NCBI GenBank assembly: GCA_023430545.1
Contig: JAEZAF010000301.1
Span: forward strand, 1-14,944
Reading direction: 5' to 3'
From: Chloroflexota bacterium
Lineage (GTDB): Bacteria; Chloroflexota; Anaerolineae; Aggregatilineales; Phototrophicaceae
Length of the DNA: 14,944 nucleotides
A program made the position numbers and the translations under genes. Below the pieces are notes generated by a model. It was not told where the DNA came from and did not search any database. It saw only the letters and a list, made by a program, of their open reading frames with translations. Positions within the stretch are counted from its first letter, which is position 1. Every line of letters begins with the position of its first letter. Below, piece by piece: positions 1-6,450 of the stretch.

Positions 1-93
1 ATTCTGAAGGCGCGGCAGCATCAGCCCTCCGATCACAAACGAGGCGGTCATCAGCATCAGAAATGCAAGCCCTGCGAGGACCTTTTTGATCAT
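1..93 (-). CDS. N-terminus of a membrane or secreted protein (partial, runs off left edge)
   Basis: Reading leftward from an ATG at 93-91, an open frame of 31 codons continues to the edge of the window without a stop. It begins MIKKVLAGLAFLML and is hydrophobic to about residue 26, which looks like a signal peptide or a single N-terminal membrane anchor. The ATG overlaps the TGA of the upstream ATPase gene by four bases (ATGA), so it is almost certainly the next gene of the same operon and translationally coupled. A second adaptor, another periplasmic-side component or a permease would all fit an ABC export operon, but too little is visible to identify the family. Confidence 0.75.
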   Translation of the reverse strand, partial: MIKKVLAGLAFLMLMTASFVIGGLMLPRLQN

Positions 94-890
94 GGAGTCT
101 CTTCCTTTGCTTCTTCGGATGTTTCGCTGGATTCATCAGACTCATCCGCGTCGATGGCGGTCGCAGGCGGTGTCTTTTTTGCGCGCTGCACCAGTTTTCC
201 ATCGACCAGATCATATGCTACATCGACAAACGCCTCGATCATCGGGTCATGCGAGACGATGATGAAGGTCGTGTTCTGGTGCTGCGCCACGCCCTGAAAC
301 AATCTCAGAATGCGTCGCGCAGTACGTGTATCAAGGCCGCTGGTCGGCTCATCCGCAAGGATCAGTTCTGGCCGCAGTGCAAGCGCACGCGCAATCGCGA
401 CACGCTGGCGCTGTCCACCGCTTAACTCATCCGGCACATGACTTGCCCATGCACTGAGTCCGACCGCTTCCAGCGCGGATCGGGCGCGTTTGCGACGTTC
501 AAAATAGCCGAAACCCGGCAGACGCAGCGCAAGATCGATATTCTCCATCGCGCTGTAGGTAGGCACAAGCGTATTGTTCTGGAAGATAAAGCCGATATGA
601 CGACGGCGCAGTCTGGCACGCGCCCGTGATCGCATTGCGGTGACTTCATGCCCAACCACTTCGATCAGGCCGGTGGTTGGAGCATCCAGACTGCCGATCA
701 GATTCAACAGTGTCGTCTTACCGCTGCCAGATGGGCCATACAGTGCGATGAGTTCTCCGGGACGCACATTGAGGTCCACACCACGCAGGACATGCACGGC
801 ACGATCCCCTGAGCCAAAAGTGCGCGTTACACCTTCCACCCGAACCGTGAATTCGGGGGCGGCTGTCTCTTTACGGCGAAACCCCTTCAT
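90..890 (-). CDS. ABC transporter ATP-binding protein, MacB/LolD type (first of two, 266 aa)
   Basis: A cytoplasmic ATPase that would power the FtsX-type permease of this operon. All nucleotide-binding motifs are present: Walker A GPSGSGKT at residues 52-59, Q-loop Q104 in the FIFQN context typical of the MacB/LolD/FtsE family, signature LSGGQ at 156-160, Walker B ILADEP at 177-182 with catalytic E181, D-loop SGLD, and switch histidine H214. The core ends near residue 235. A tail of about 25 residues follows, rich in Asp, Glu and Ser, which makes the protein longer than the usual 220-240 residues. The start overlaps the stop of the preceding ATPase gene by four bases (887-890), and its own stop overlaps the next start, so it sits mid-operon. 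The family is secure; the exported substrate cannot be told. Confidence 0.93.
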   Translation of the reverse strand: MKGFRRKETAAPEFTVRVEGVTRTFGSGDRAVHVLRGVDLNVRPGELIALYGPSGSGKTTLLNLIGSLDAPTTGLIEVVGHEVTAMRSRARARLRRRHIGFIFQNNTLVPTYSAMENIDLALRLPGFGYFERRKRARSALEAVGLSAWASHVPDELSGGQRQRVAIARALALRPELILADEPTSGLDTRTARRILRLFQGVAQHQNTTFIIVSHDPMIEAFVDVAYDLVDGKLVQRAKKTPPATAIDADESDESSETSEEAKEETP

Positions 891-1828
891 GCGCTGTACC
901 GGTTGTCCTGTCTGCGACGAAGCCGCGCCAGCAGACCGCGCCGGGATGGTGGGGCATCCTGAGGCAGCATCTCCTGAAGCAGTGCTTCGGTGTCGTCGCT
1001 TTCAGCAGATTCGGGACGCAGCAGCACGCCTTCCGGACGCACCTCGACCGCAATTCGCGCCGCTTCCGTCAGATGCGACCGCGCTCCGTCCGGCAGATAG
1101 ACGCGCCCATTCTCATCGAATTTCAACCCCTCTTCTTCCGCGCCGGACAGATCCTGACCGAGTGCACCATCGCGTAGAGTCAGCACACGATCCGCATAAT
1201 CAGCCACTTCCAGATCATGTGTGACCATCAGCACCGTGAGGTTAAACGTCTTTCGCAGCTCGTTGATCAGTTCCATCACCTGCCGACCATTCTGCCGGTC
1301 CAGTGATCCGGTGGGTTCATCGAGTAACAGCAGCGGTGGATTGTTCGCCAGCGCCACAGCAATCGCGACACGCTGCTGCTGTCCACCGGAAAGCTGTGCG
1401 GGATATTTGCGCTGATGCTCCGCCAGTCCGACGGCATCAAGTAATTCCTGCGCACGCGGACGACGTTTCCACGGTGGAGTACCCGCCAGCATCATCGGCA
1501 GCGTGACATTACGAATGGCATTACGATTTGGCATGAGATTACGCTCCACCTGCTGCCAGACAAAGCCGACACGCTGCAGGCGGTAATGCGCGAGGTCGCG
1601 CGATTTGAAGGAAAGCAGGTTCTGACCATCGACGGTCAGACTGCCCGCCGTCGGACGATCCAGCCCGCCAAGCAGGTTAAGCAGCGAGCTTTTACCTGCG
1701 CCGCTTGGCCCGATAATCGCCACCAGCTCGCCCTGCTCCATGCTGAAATCGATGCCCTTAAGCGCGACGATCTCATGGTTACTGACTTTATAGACCTTAA
1801 CCACCTGTTTACAGGTAATGTATGCCAT
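887..1828 (-). CDS. ABC transporter ATP-binding protein, MacB/LolD type, with C-terminal AbrB-like extension (313 aa)
   Basis: The second ATPase of the export operon. Walker A GPSGAGKS is at residues 40-47, Q-loop Q92 (FVWQQ), signature LSGGQ at 146-150, Walker B LLLLDEP at 166-172 with E171, and H-loop H204. The helix after the signature reads VAIAVALA where the family usually has VAIARALA, a small departure. The protein is about 80 residues longer than a plain LolD/MacB ATPase. The extra part (about 236-274) has the pattern FDENGRVYLP...R..L......VEV.PEGVLLRPE, which resembles the swapped-hairpin fold of AbrB/SpoVT proteins. Similar tails occur on some actinobacterial ABC ATPases, from memory of the family. 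An Arg-rich end follows. A good AGGA lies five bases before the ATG. Both ATPases look catalytically competent, so they may form a heterodimer. Confidence 0.92.
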   Translation of the reverse strand: MAYITCKQVVKVYKVSNHEIVALKGIDFSMEQGELVAIIGPSGAGKSSLLNLLGGLDRPTAGSLTVDGQNLLSFKSRDLAHYRLQRVGFVWQQVERNLMPNRNAIRNVTLPMMLAGTPPWKRRPRAQELLDAVGLAEHQRKYPAQLSGGQQQRVAIAVALANNPPLLLLDEPTGSLDRQNGRQVMELINELRKTFNLTVLMVTHDLEVADYADRVLTLRDGALGQDLSGAEEEGLKFDENGRVYLPDGARSHLTEAARIAVEVRPEGVLLRPESAESDDTEALLQEMLPQDAPPSRRGLLARLRRRQDNRYSA

Positions 1829-1937
1829 GTGCTTCCTGCGATGTGATAGACATTTGTCAGGGCGGCGGAAATACGGTCTCGACTCCCGACACCTTTATCG
1901 AGTTCGTGGGGAGATGCTTAAGCACGTCCCTGCAAAT
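1829..1937. other. Adaptor-ATPase spacer with a 10-bp palindrome
   Basis: This 109-bp gap is the only sizeable one inside the leftward export operon. It holds a perfect 10-bp palindrome, TGCTTAAGCA at 1915-1924, flanked by GGGGA and TCCC arms that could extend an imperfect hairpin after two mismatches. There is no T-run on the minus strand, so it is not a convincing terminator. It may be a processing or pausing site, or chance. The AGGA ribosome binding site of the downstream ATPase gene lies at the low-coordinate end. Confidence 0.35.
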
Positions 1938-3341
1938 TTAAGGGGCGAGGACCACATCGCCTTCTTCAAGGCCACTGACGATCTCTTCGCGCTCGTCGGT
2001 ACGCAGGCCAACAACCACATCTCGAATCTGTTCACCTTCGTCCGTCAGGATGATAACGAACTGACGATCCTGAAAAGTGCGGATATATCCCGGAGGAAGA
2101 AACAGCACATCTTCGCGGGTTTCCAGCGGCATGACGATTTCAACGGCCTGCCCGAGGGCGGCTTCCGGCAGGGTCGCCGCCACCCGCACCGTCTGATCAG
2201 CATCACTGCTGCTCAGTGGCAGGCTGCGCACCACACACTGCACCGAAAGTTCCGGATTCGTAATCGTACAGACACCGACATCCCCAACGCTGAGGCGCTG
2301 AATGTCATTGAACGGGAGTCCTTCACCGACTGCTTCTTTCGGATCAGGCAGCGCGACGGTGATGACCGGCACAAAAGCCCGCACATCATCGCCGGGGTTG
2401 ATGTCAACCGAAAGGATCACACCTTCTACGGGTGAAACCAGCGTGGATTTGAAGATCTGCTCGCGAGTCTGGTTCACATTGTTTTCAGCAGCACGCACAG
2501 CCTGAAGCTGCTCGAAATTGCTGCCGGTACCACCCTGTGCATCCTGCAAGGCGAGTTCATTCTGCAGAACACTGTTTTCCTGAAGCTTCAGGCGCGCCAC
2601 TGCGTTGTTATAGTTCTGCGAAGCACTGAAATAGCCGTTCTGTGCGGACTGTAATGCGTTTTCAGCATCCTTCACCCGTTGATGGGCGCTTTCAATCTGT
2701 GATCCACTCGAAGTCTGACGGCTGACCACATCGTCATAATCGCGCCGCGCCTGATCAAGACTGCGCTGTGCATTATCTAACTGAAGTCGGGCGTTAGAGA
2801 CGCCGGTCCAGTCGAGGCTGTTTTTCTCGATATCAAGCTGAATACGTGAATTGGCAAGCTGAAACTGTGCGCTCACAATCGGGTCGGCATTGCCTTCTTC
2901 ATCGGTTTGCAGGCGATACAGCGCGGTTTCAAGATCAAGTTCCTGCTGTGTCAACTGATCTTCCAGCGTTTCGATCTGATAATCGGCCAGCAGTTGACCG
3001 GCAGTGACAGTATCATTACGCCGGACGTTGACGTTACGCACCACGCCATCGATCTGAAACGACAGGCGATACTGGTCACGCGGAAGCCAGCGGGCATTGA
3101 AGGTGTAATTCAGCGTGACCGTGCCACGCTCCACCGTGGCGGTACGACGCGCTGCCGCTGGTGCAGTCGGAAAAGGGGTGATGGTTGCCGCCGGCTGTGC
3201 GGCATTATTCATCCCTGTATTATCAGGGTTGCTGCCATTACCGGCATTGCCAGCATTATTCGAAGCGGGTGCACAGGCAGTGAGGATCAGCAGCACAAGG
3301 AAAAGCACTGTGATCAGAGACGGTCTACGAAGGTTTGTCAT
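1938..3341 (-). CDS. HlyD/MacA-like membrane fusion adaptor, lipoprotein (467 aa)
   Basis: The extracytoplasmic adaptor that would couple the permease to substrate release. The N-terminus is a lipoprotein signal with lipobox LTAC, Cys at residue 23, followed by an Asn/Gly/Pro/Ala-rich tether to about residue 60. A first lipoyl half-motif lies at about 90-120 (GVVRNVNVRRNDTVTAGQLL), then a long Gln/Leu/Ala-rich coiled-coil hairpin to about 295, then the second lipoyl half (SPVEGVILSVDINPGDDV) near 300-320. Beta-barrel and membrane-proximal domains complete it. Two cysteines 11 residues apart (358 and 369) could form a disulfide. I chose the ATG at 3341 over a GTG four codons upstream because an AGGTGA Shine-Dalgarno lies 8 bases before it. 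It begins one base after the permease stop, implying coupled translation. Substrate unknown. Confidence 0.9.
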   Translation of the reverse strand: MTNLRRPSLITVLFLVLLILTACAPASNNAGNAGNGSNPDNTGMNNAAQPAATITPFPTAPAAARRTATVERGTVTLNYTFNARWLPRDQYRLSFQIDGVVRNVNVRRNDTVTAGQLLADYQIETLEDQLTQQELDLETALYRLQTDEEGNADPIVSAQFQLANSRIQLDIEKNSLDWTGVSNARLQLDNAQRSLDQARRDYDDVVSRQTSSGSQIESAHQRVKDAENALQSAQNGYFSASQNYNNAVARLKLQENSVLQNELALQDAQGGTGSNFEQLQAVRAAENNVNQTREQIFKSTLVSPVEGVILSVDINPGDDVRAFVPVITVALPDPKEAVGEGLPFNDIQRLSVGDVGVCTITNPELSVQCVVRSLPLSSSDADQTVRVAATLPEAALGQAVEIVMPLETREDVLFLPPGYIRTFQDRQFVIILTDEGEQIRDVVVGLRTDEREEIVSGLEEGDVVLAP

Positions 3342-3342
3342 A

Positions 3343-6105
3343 CTAGATTTCACCTAACCGGACGACGGTGGCAAGCTGCTGACGACTCAGACTGATGGTG
3401 GTCAGCAGGGTGACGATTAAAAATGCTCCAGCGAATGCGCCGTAAACAACCAGCACCTGATCCCATGCGACGCGCACCAGATAAGGCGGAAGCCCACCAC
3501 TGAAATCGAGCAGCGGCAGAAACAGCAGAGTCGTTAAAGCACCGATGAGTGTTCCACAGAGGATACTGCCGCCCGCCGCTGCGCCTTGCAGCAGCAGCAT
3601 ATAACTGCTGACGGTGCCGCTGCCTAAACCCATCGCCTGAAGCGCTCCTAACTGTCGCGACTGAGCGCGGTAGGCTGCTGCATTCTGGATGATGGTGGCA
3701 ATCAGCGTCAGCGCAATAGCCGACAGGAAGCCAATGGAGAGAAACCCAAAGACGCCACGCCGACCGGGTTCTGCCTGTGCGACCGAGAGCGCTGTGACTG
3801 GGTCCTGCCAGCGCAGCACCGGAAAATCAGCCGCACGGATTTCGGCCAGCACCGTATCGACATCAGCATCCGGCTTCAGTCCCACCCACACATCAAACGG
3901 CAGCGGAGAACCCACCGCCTCGAAGATCGGTGTCAGATTGGTGACGAGGAAGAAGCCCTGTCCACGTGGATCGATAGTCGGGAAATAATCCAGCACGTCG
4001 ATGATCGTCACATCCATCGGATACCAAGTGTTGAGCGCCTGCACCTCAAGCCGCAGCACCTGACCGATTGCCAGATTCTGATCGATCATCGTCTGGCGGT
4101 TGATCAGAACACCGGTGCGAGTCGTCGCCAGCTTGTTCATCAGGGCGGCCAGGGATTCATCGGCATAATCTTCACGAAACGGTGTGATCGAAGCCATCGC
4201 CCAGCGATCAACACCCAGCGCGATTCCGTCGAGGCGGTTGCGGCCCCCGGTTGTCAGACGGGCGTTGAATTCGCCAATACGCGACACATTTTCGATACCG
4301 GGCAGGTTATACAGATTCTCAACCGGCGGCGCGTTAAAACCTGTGACCGTGGTCGTAACCTCACCGGTTTCGGTGTCCTGTTCCTGCTCGGTCTCCGCGT
4401 CAATCGCCGTCGTCAGCACCAGATCCGCACCGATGCGGTATTGCAGCGTATCCTGCAGGCTGCGATCCAGGGTATTCGCCATCGACGCCGTAAAACCTGT
4501 CAGGCTGAGCGTGAAGGCCATCATCAGCAGTGCGCCGCGATAGCGCCCGATTGAACGTGTCAGTTCCCGGAATGCCATCAGCACCGCGATACTGCGTGTA
4601 TAGGCGATCAATCGCCCGGCGATATTCAGCAGGAAGGGATAAATCCGCAGAAACAGCAGCGTCATACCAAGTGAAAACAGGGTCGGCCCCGCAAACGTGA
4701 TCGGATCGCTGAACGGACTATCGGCCTGAAGCCGGAGTCGATTCTGACTCAGTGTGTACAGCACGTACAGCGCCGGGATCAGCAGCAGCAGATCAAGATA
4801 GGCCCGCTGCCACCACGCACGCTGCGCCCGCGCCGCGATCTGACGGGCAGAATTGACATTGCGACGGGTTGAGCGCCATGCCAGAAATAACCCACTGCTG
4901 GCAGCAATCAGCCCGGTGATGACACCCGCCGCTAAGGCTTCTGTCGTAAAGACGATTTCCAGATCAGGCGTCGTAATATCAAAGCGCAGGAAGGATGTGG
5001 TCTGGCCGACGAGCTGCACGACATAAGGGCTAAGGACGATGCTGAGGCCAAATGCAGCGCCGACCAGTGTAAACCACATCAGAAAATGCAGCATCAGGAT
5101 ACGGCGGCGGCTCATGCCACGGCTGCTGAGGCGTACATCTTCTGGCTCCTGTCGGCTGACTAGCAGTCCGGCCACCATCGAGACGAAATACAGCACCAAT
5201 CCACCGATTGGCGCGATGATGATAAACAATTGCAGGGTAAATCGGCTGACCTCATCATTGAACGCACGCAGCCCGACTTCCGGCGTTTCGAAGCGTGTCC
5301 CTGGAAGCACAGTTTCGATTGTCTTCAGGCCCGTTGTGGTATTTGCCAGCAGTGTATCGACATCCGCCGCGCCGATCTGTGTCTGATCGAAGACCACATA
5401 CCACGCCGCTTCGGTAATCGGTATCTCGGCCTCTTCTACAATCTGCACGGCTGCATCAGGTGAAACGAGGATGATCTCATCAAAAAATTTCGGCGTAAAA
5501 ATCCATGCTGGATCGTTCGGATTCGTCGGTCGCCACATGGCCGCAATCCGTGCTTCAATCGGTTCTGCGCCTGAGGTCTGCAAGGTGAGGTCAGTGCCGA
5601 CATCCAGCCCATTGGTATAAAACATGATTTCCGGAATCAGCAGCGGGAGACGACCCTCTTCGAGTTCCCCTTCGACCGGCCATTCACCCTTGCTGATAAC
5701 CATCTGATCATCGACTCCGGTCAATGCACCGATGTCCACGACACCAAAGCGGGTACCATCTTCCAGTGTACGGTTCCATGTCCCAATGCGGATAAAACTG
5801 GCGTCTCGTGTGGTCGGATAGCCGATCGTAGAGATAAAACCCTGATGAACAGCCGCATCCGTATTCTGCACATCGGAGATGCCGATGCTGCCTTCCCATG
5901 CACCAAGGTAGCGGATACGATAGGCAAAAGGAGGGTTCGCCAGCCGCGAACTGAGGAGATCACTGTAAACAGCATCCACATACAGCGGCAGGCTGAGCGC
6001 CAGTGTAATCGCGACCACGAGGCCGATCAGCACCCATAGAGCTAACAGCCGATGCTGCCAGAGTCGTTCAATCATATAACCGCAGGTATCGAAAATGCGA
6101 AACAT
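3343..6105 (-). CDS. FtsX-like ABC transporter permease, two-repeat type (920 aa)
   Basis: The membrane component of the export operon. One membrane segment lies at about residues 18-42, followed by a large extracytoplasmic domain to about 285. A first FtsX core follows (about 290-415), with a cytoplasmic turn near 325 reading RLSSRGMSRRRI. More membrane segments follow at about 430-510, a second extracytoplasmic domain (about 560-780), and a C-terminal FtsX core whose QLGALQAMGLGSG loop near 820 is the expected ATPase contact. About ten segments in all, with duplicated FtsX halves, which matches MacB-like and LolCE-like exporters rather than importers. The ATG at 6105 has only a weak AAGAG ahead of it; Met11 is an alternative start. 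It is first in the leftward operon, facing the divergent regulatory region. A mechanotransmission or lipoprotein/lipid extrusion role is known for the family; this substrate is unknown. Confidence 0.9.
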   Translation of the reverse strand: MFRIFDTCGYMIERLWQHRLLALWVLIGLVVAITLALSLPLYVDAVYSDLLSSRLANPPFAYRIRYLGAWEGSIGISDVQNTDAAVHQGFISTIGYPTTRDASFIRIGTWNRTLEDGTRFGVVDIGALTGVDDQMVISKGEWPVEGELEEGRLPLLIPEIMFYTNGLDVGTDLTLQTSGAEPIEARIAAMWRPTNPNDPAWIFTPKFFDEIILVSPDAAVQIVEEAEIPITEAAWYVVFDQTQIGAADVDTLLANTTTGLKTIETVLPGTRFETPEVGLRAFNDEVSRFTLQLFIIIAPIGGLVLYFVSMVAGLLVSRQEPEDVRLSSRGMSRRRILMLHFLMWFTLVGAAFGLSIVLSPYVVQLVGQTTSFLRFDITTPDLEIVFTTEALAAGVITGLIAASSGLFLAWRSTRRNVNSARQIAARAQRAWWQRAYLDLLLLIPALYVLYTLSQNRLRLQADSPFSDPITFAGPTLFSLGMTLLFLRIYPFLLNIAGRLIAYTRSIAVLMAFRELTRSIGRYRGALLMMAFTLSLTGFTASMANTLDRSLQDTLQYRIGADLVLTTAIDAETEQEQDTETGEVTTTVTGFNAPPVENLYNLPGIENVSRIGEFNARLTTGGRNRLDGIALGVDRWAMASITPFREDYADESLAALMNKLATTRTGVLINRQTMIDQNLAIGQVLRLEVQALNTWYPMDVTIIDVLDYFPTIDPRGQGFFLVTNLTPIFEAVGSPLPFDVWVGLKPDADVDTVLAEIRAADFPVLRWQDPVTALSVAQAEPGRRGVFGFLSIGFLSAIALTLIATIIQNAAAYRAQSRQLGALQAMGLGSGTVSSYMLLLQGAAAGGSILCGTLIGALTTLLFLPLLDFSGGLPPYLVRVAWDQVLVVYGAFAGAFLIVTLLTTISLSRQQLATVVRLGEI
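3350..3355 (-). promoter_or_regulatory. Shine-Dalgarno deciding the adaptor start
   Basis: On the minus strand AGGTGA lies 8 bases before the ATG at 3341, inside the last codons of the permease gene. The competing in-frame GTG (3353-3351) is part of this same Shine-Dalgarno and has no ribosome site of its own, so the ATG is the better start. Confidence 0.7.
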
Positions 6106-6169
6106 CAGTGCTCTTTGCGATTAATACAGCTCATCGGGCAAACATAACAGATAACATTAATTTTGTGAA

Positions 6170-6182
6170 GTTGTGACACAAC
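6170..6182. promoter_or_regulatory. 13-bp operator-like dyad
   Basis: GTTGTG and CACAAC form a perfect inverted repeat around a single A. The left half is preceded by a direct repeat of TTGTGA (6163-6168 and 6171-6176, 8-bp period). It lies 18-31 bp upstream of the rightward TATAAT at 6201-6206, overlapping where a -35 element would be. A repressor or activator site is an inference; no regulator gene is in the window. Confidence 0.45.
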
Positions 6183-6200
6183 GGACCACCCTAGGTCTTA

Positions 6201-6206
6201 TATAAT
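6201..6206 (+). promoter_or_regulatory. Candidate -10 element, rightward promoter
   Basis: A perfect TATAAT whose predicted start near 6213 would give a leader of about 240 bases to the ATG at 6451. No good TTGACA is present at 16-18 bp upstream; GTGACA at 6173-6178 is too far away (22 bp). The promoter may therefore need an activator. A second, weaker rightward candidate is TTGAGA at 6286-6291 with TATATA at 6311-6316 (19-bp spacer). Confidence 0.5.
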
Positions 6207-6210
6207 ACGG

Positions 6211-6216
6211 ATTATA
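6211..6216 (-). promoter_or_regulatory. Candidate -10 element, leftward promoter
   Basis: On the minus strand 6216-6211 also reads a perfect TATAAT, with a predicted start near 6204 and a leader of about 100 bases to the permease ATG at 6105. No clear -35 is seen. The two TATAAT boxes are the arms of one inverted repeat (TATAAT, ACGG, ATTATA), so polymerases on the two strands would compete for the same DNA. Confidence 0.45.
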
Positions 6217-6381
6217 AATGCAGAAAGTCCCTGGTTTACTGCGTCAGGTTACGAAAACGATATATCTCGATTACAGTGCAGTAATTTGAGACACTTCTTC
6301 GTTTCATGCGTATATACAGTGCTGCATATTGGTTTGGCTTAGTTTTATTTGTCAGAATGGAGGCGATTCCATACCATGTGG

Positions 6382-6407
6382 GGGCGGTAGCTAAAGAGAC
6401 ACTGCCC
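6382..6407 (+). promoter_or_regulatory. Leader hairpin upstream of the double binding-protein gene
   Basis: GGGCGGT at 6382-6388 pairs with ACTGCCC at 6401-6407 (seven pairs, one G-U) across a 12-base loop. It lies 43 bases before the ATG and is not followed by a T-run, so it is a structured leader element rather than a terminator. It matches no riboswitch that I recognise. Confidence 0.35.
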
Positions 6408-6450
6408 GAAGTGCTGTATAGATCACATTGCTTAGCAGAAAGGCACTTTC

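Larger units (their letters stand above)
6106..6450. other. Divergent intergenic regulatory region
   Basis: This 345-bp AT-richer stretch separates the leftward export operon from the rightward double binding-protein gene and must hold the promoters of both. It contains the paired TATAAT boxes, a 13-bp dyad and a leader hairpin, each listed separately. The short word AGTGC followed by T or A also recurs: CAGTGCT at 6106-6112, ACAGTGCAG at 6273-6281, ACAGTGCTG at 6316-6324 and AGTGCTG at 6410-6416. An imperfect dyad TTACAGTGCAGTAA lies at 6271-6284. I see no convincing gene here. Confidence 0.7.

Noticed and set aside
640..1224. 194-aa open frame on the plus strand
   Set aside because: Antisense to two overlapping ATPase genes with complete motifs; Arg/Pro-rich product typical of a shadow frame.
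1915..1924. TGCTTAAGCA as a terminator or repressor site
   Set aside because: No T-run follows on the minus strand and no promoter is visible; kept only as a palindrome in the spacer.
1818..2435. 205-aa open frame on the plus strand
   Set aside because: It lies almost wholly antisense to the adaptor coding region, which has clear lipobox, lipoyl and coiled-coil features; its own product shows no recognisable domain.
6161..6182. CRP/FNR-type site in the divergent region
   Set aside because: TGTGA is present, but the second half-site is not at the required 6-bp spacing; a 13-bp dyad describes it better.
6376..6390. Four-codon leader frame (MWGR) with GGAGG upstream
   Set aside because: The GGAGG is 12 bases from the ATG, too far for a good start, and the frame overlaps the stem of the leader hairpin; attenuation cannot be argued from this alone.
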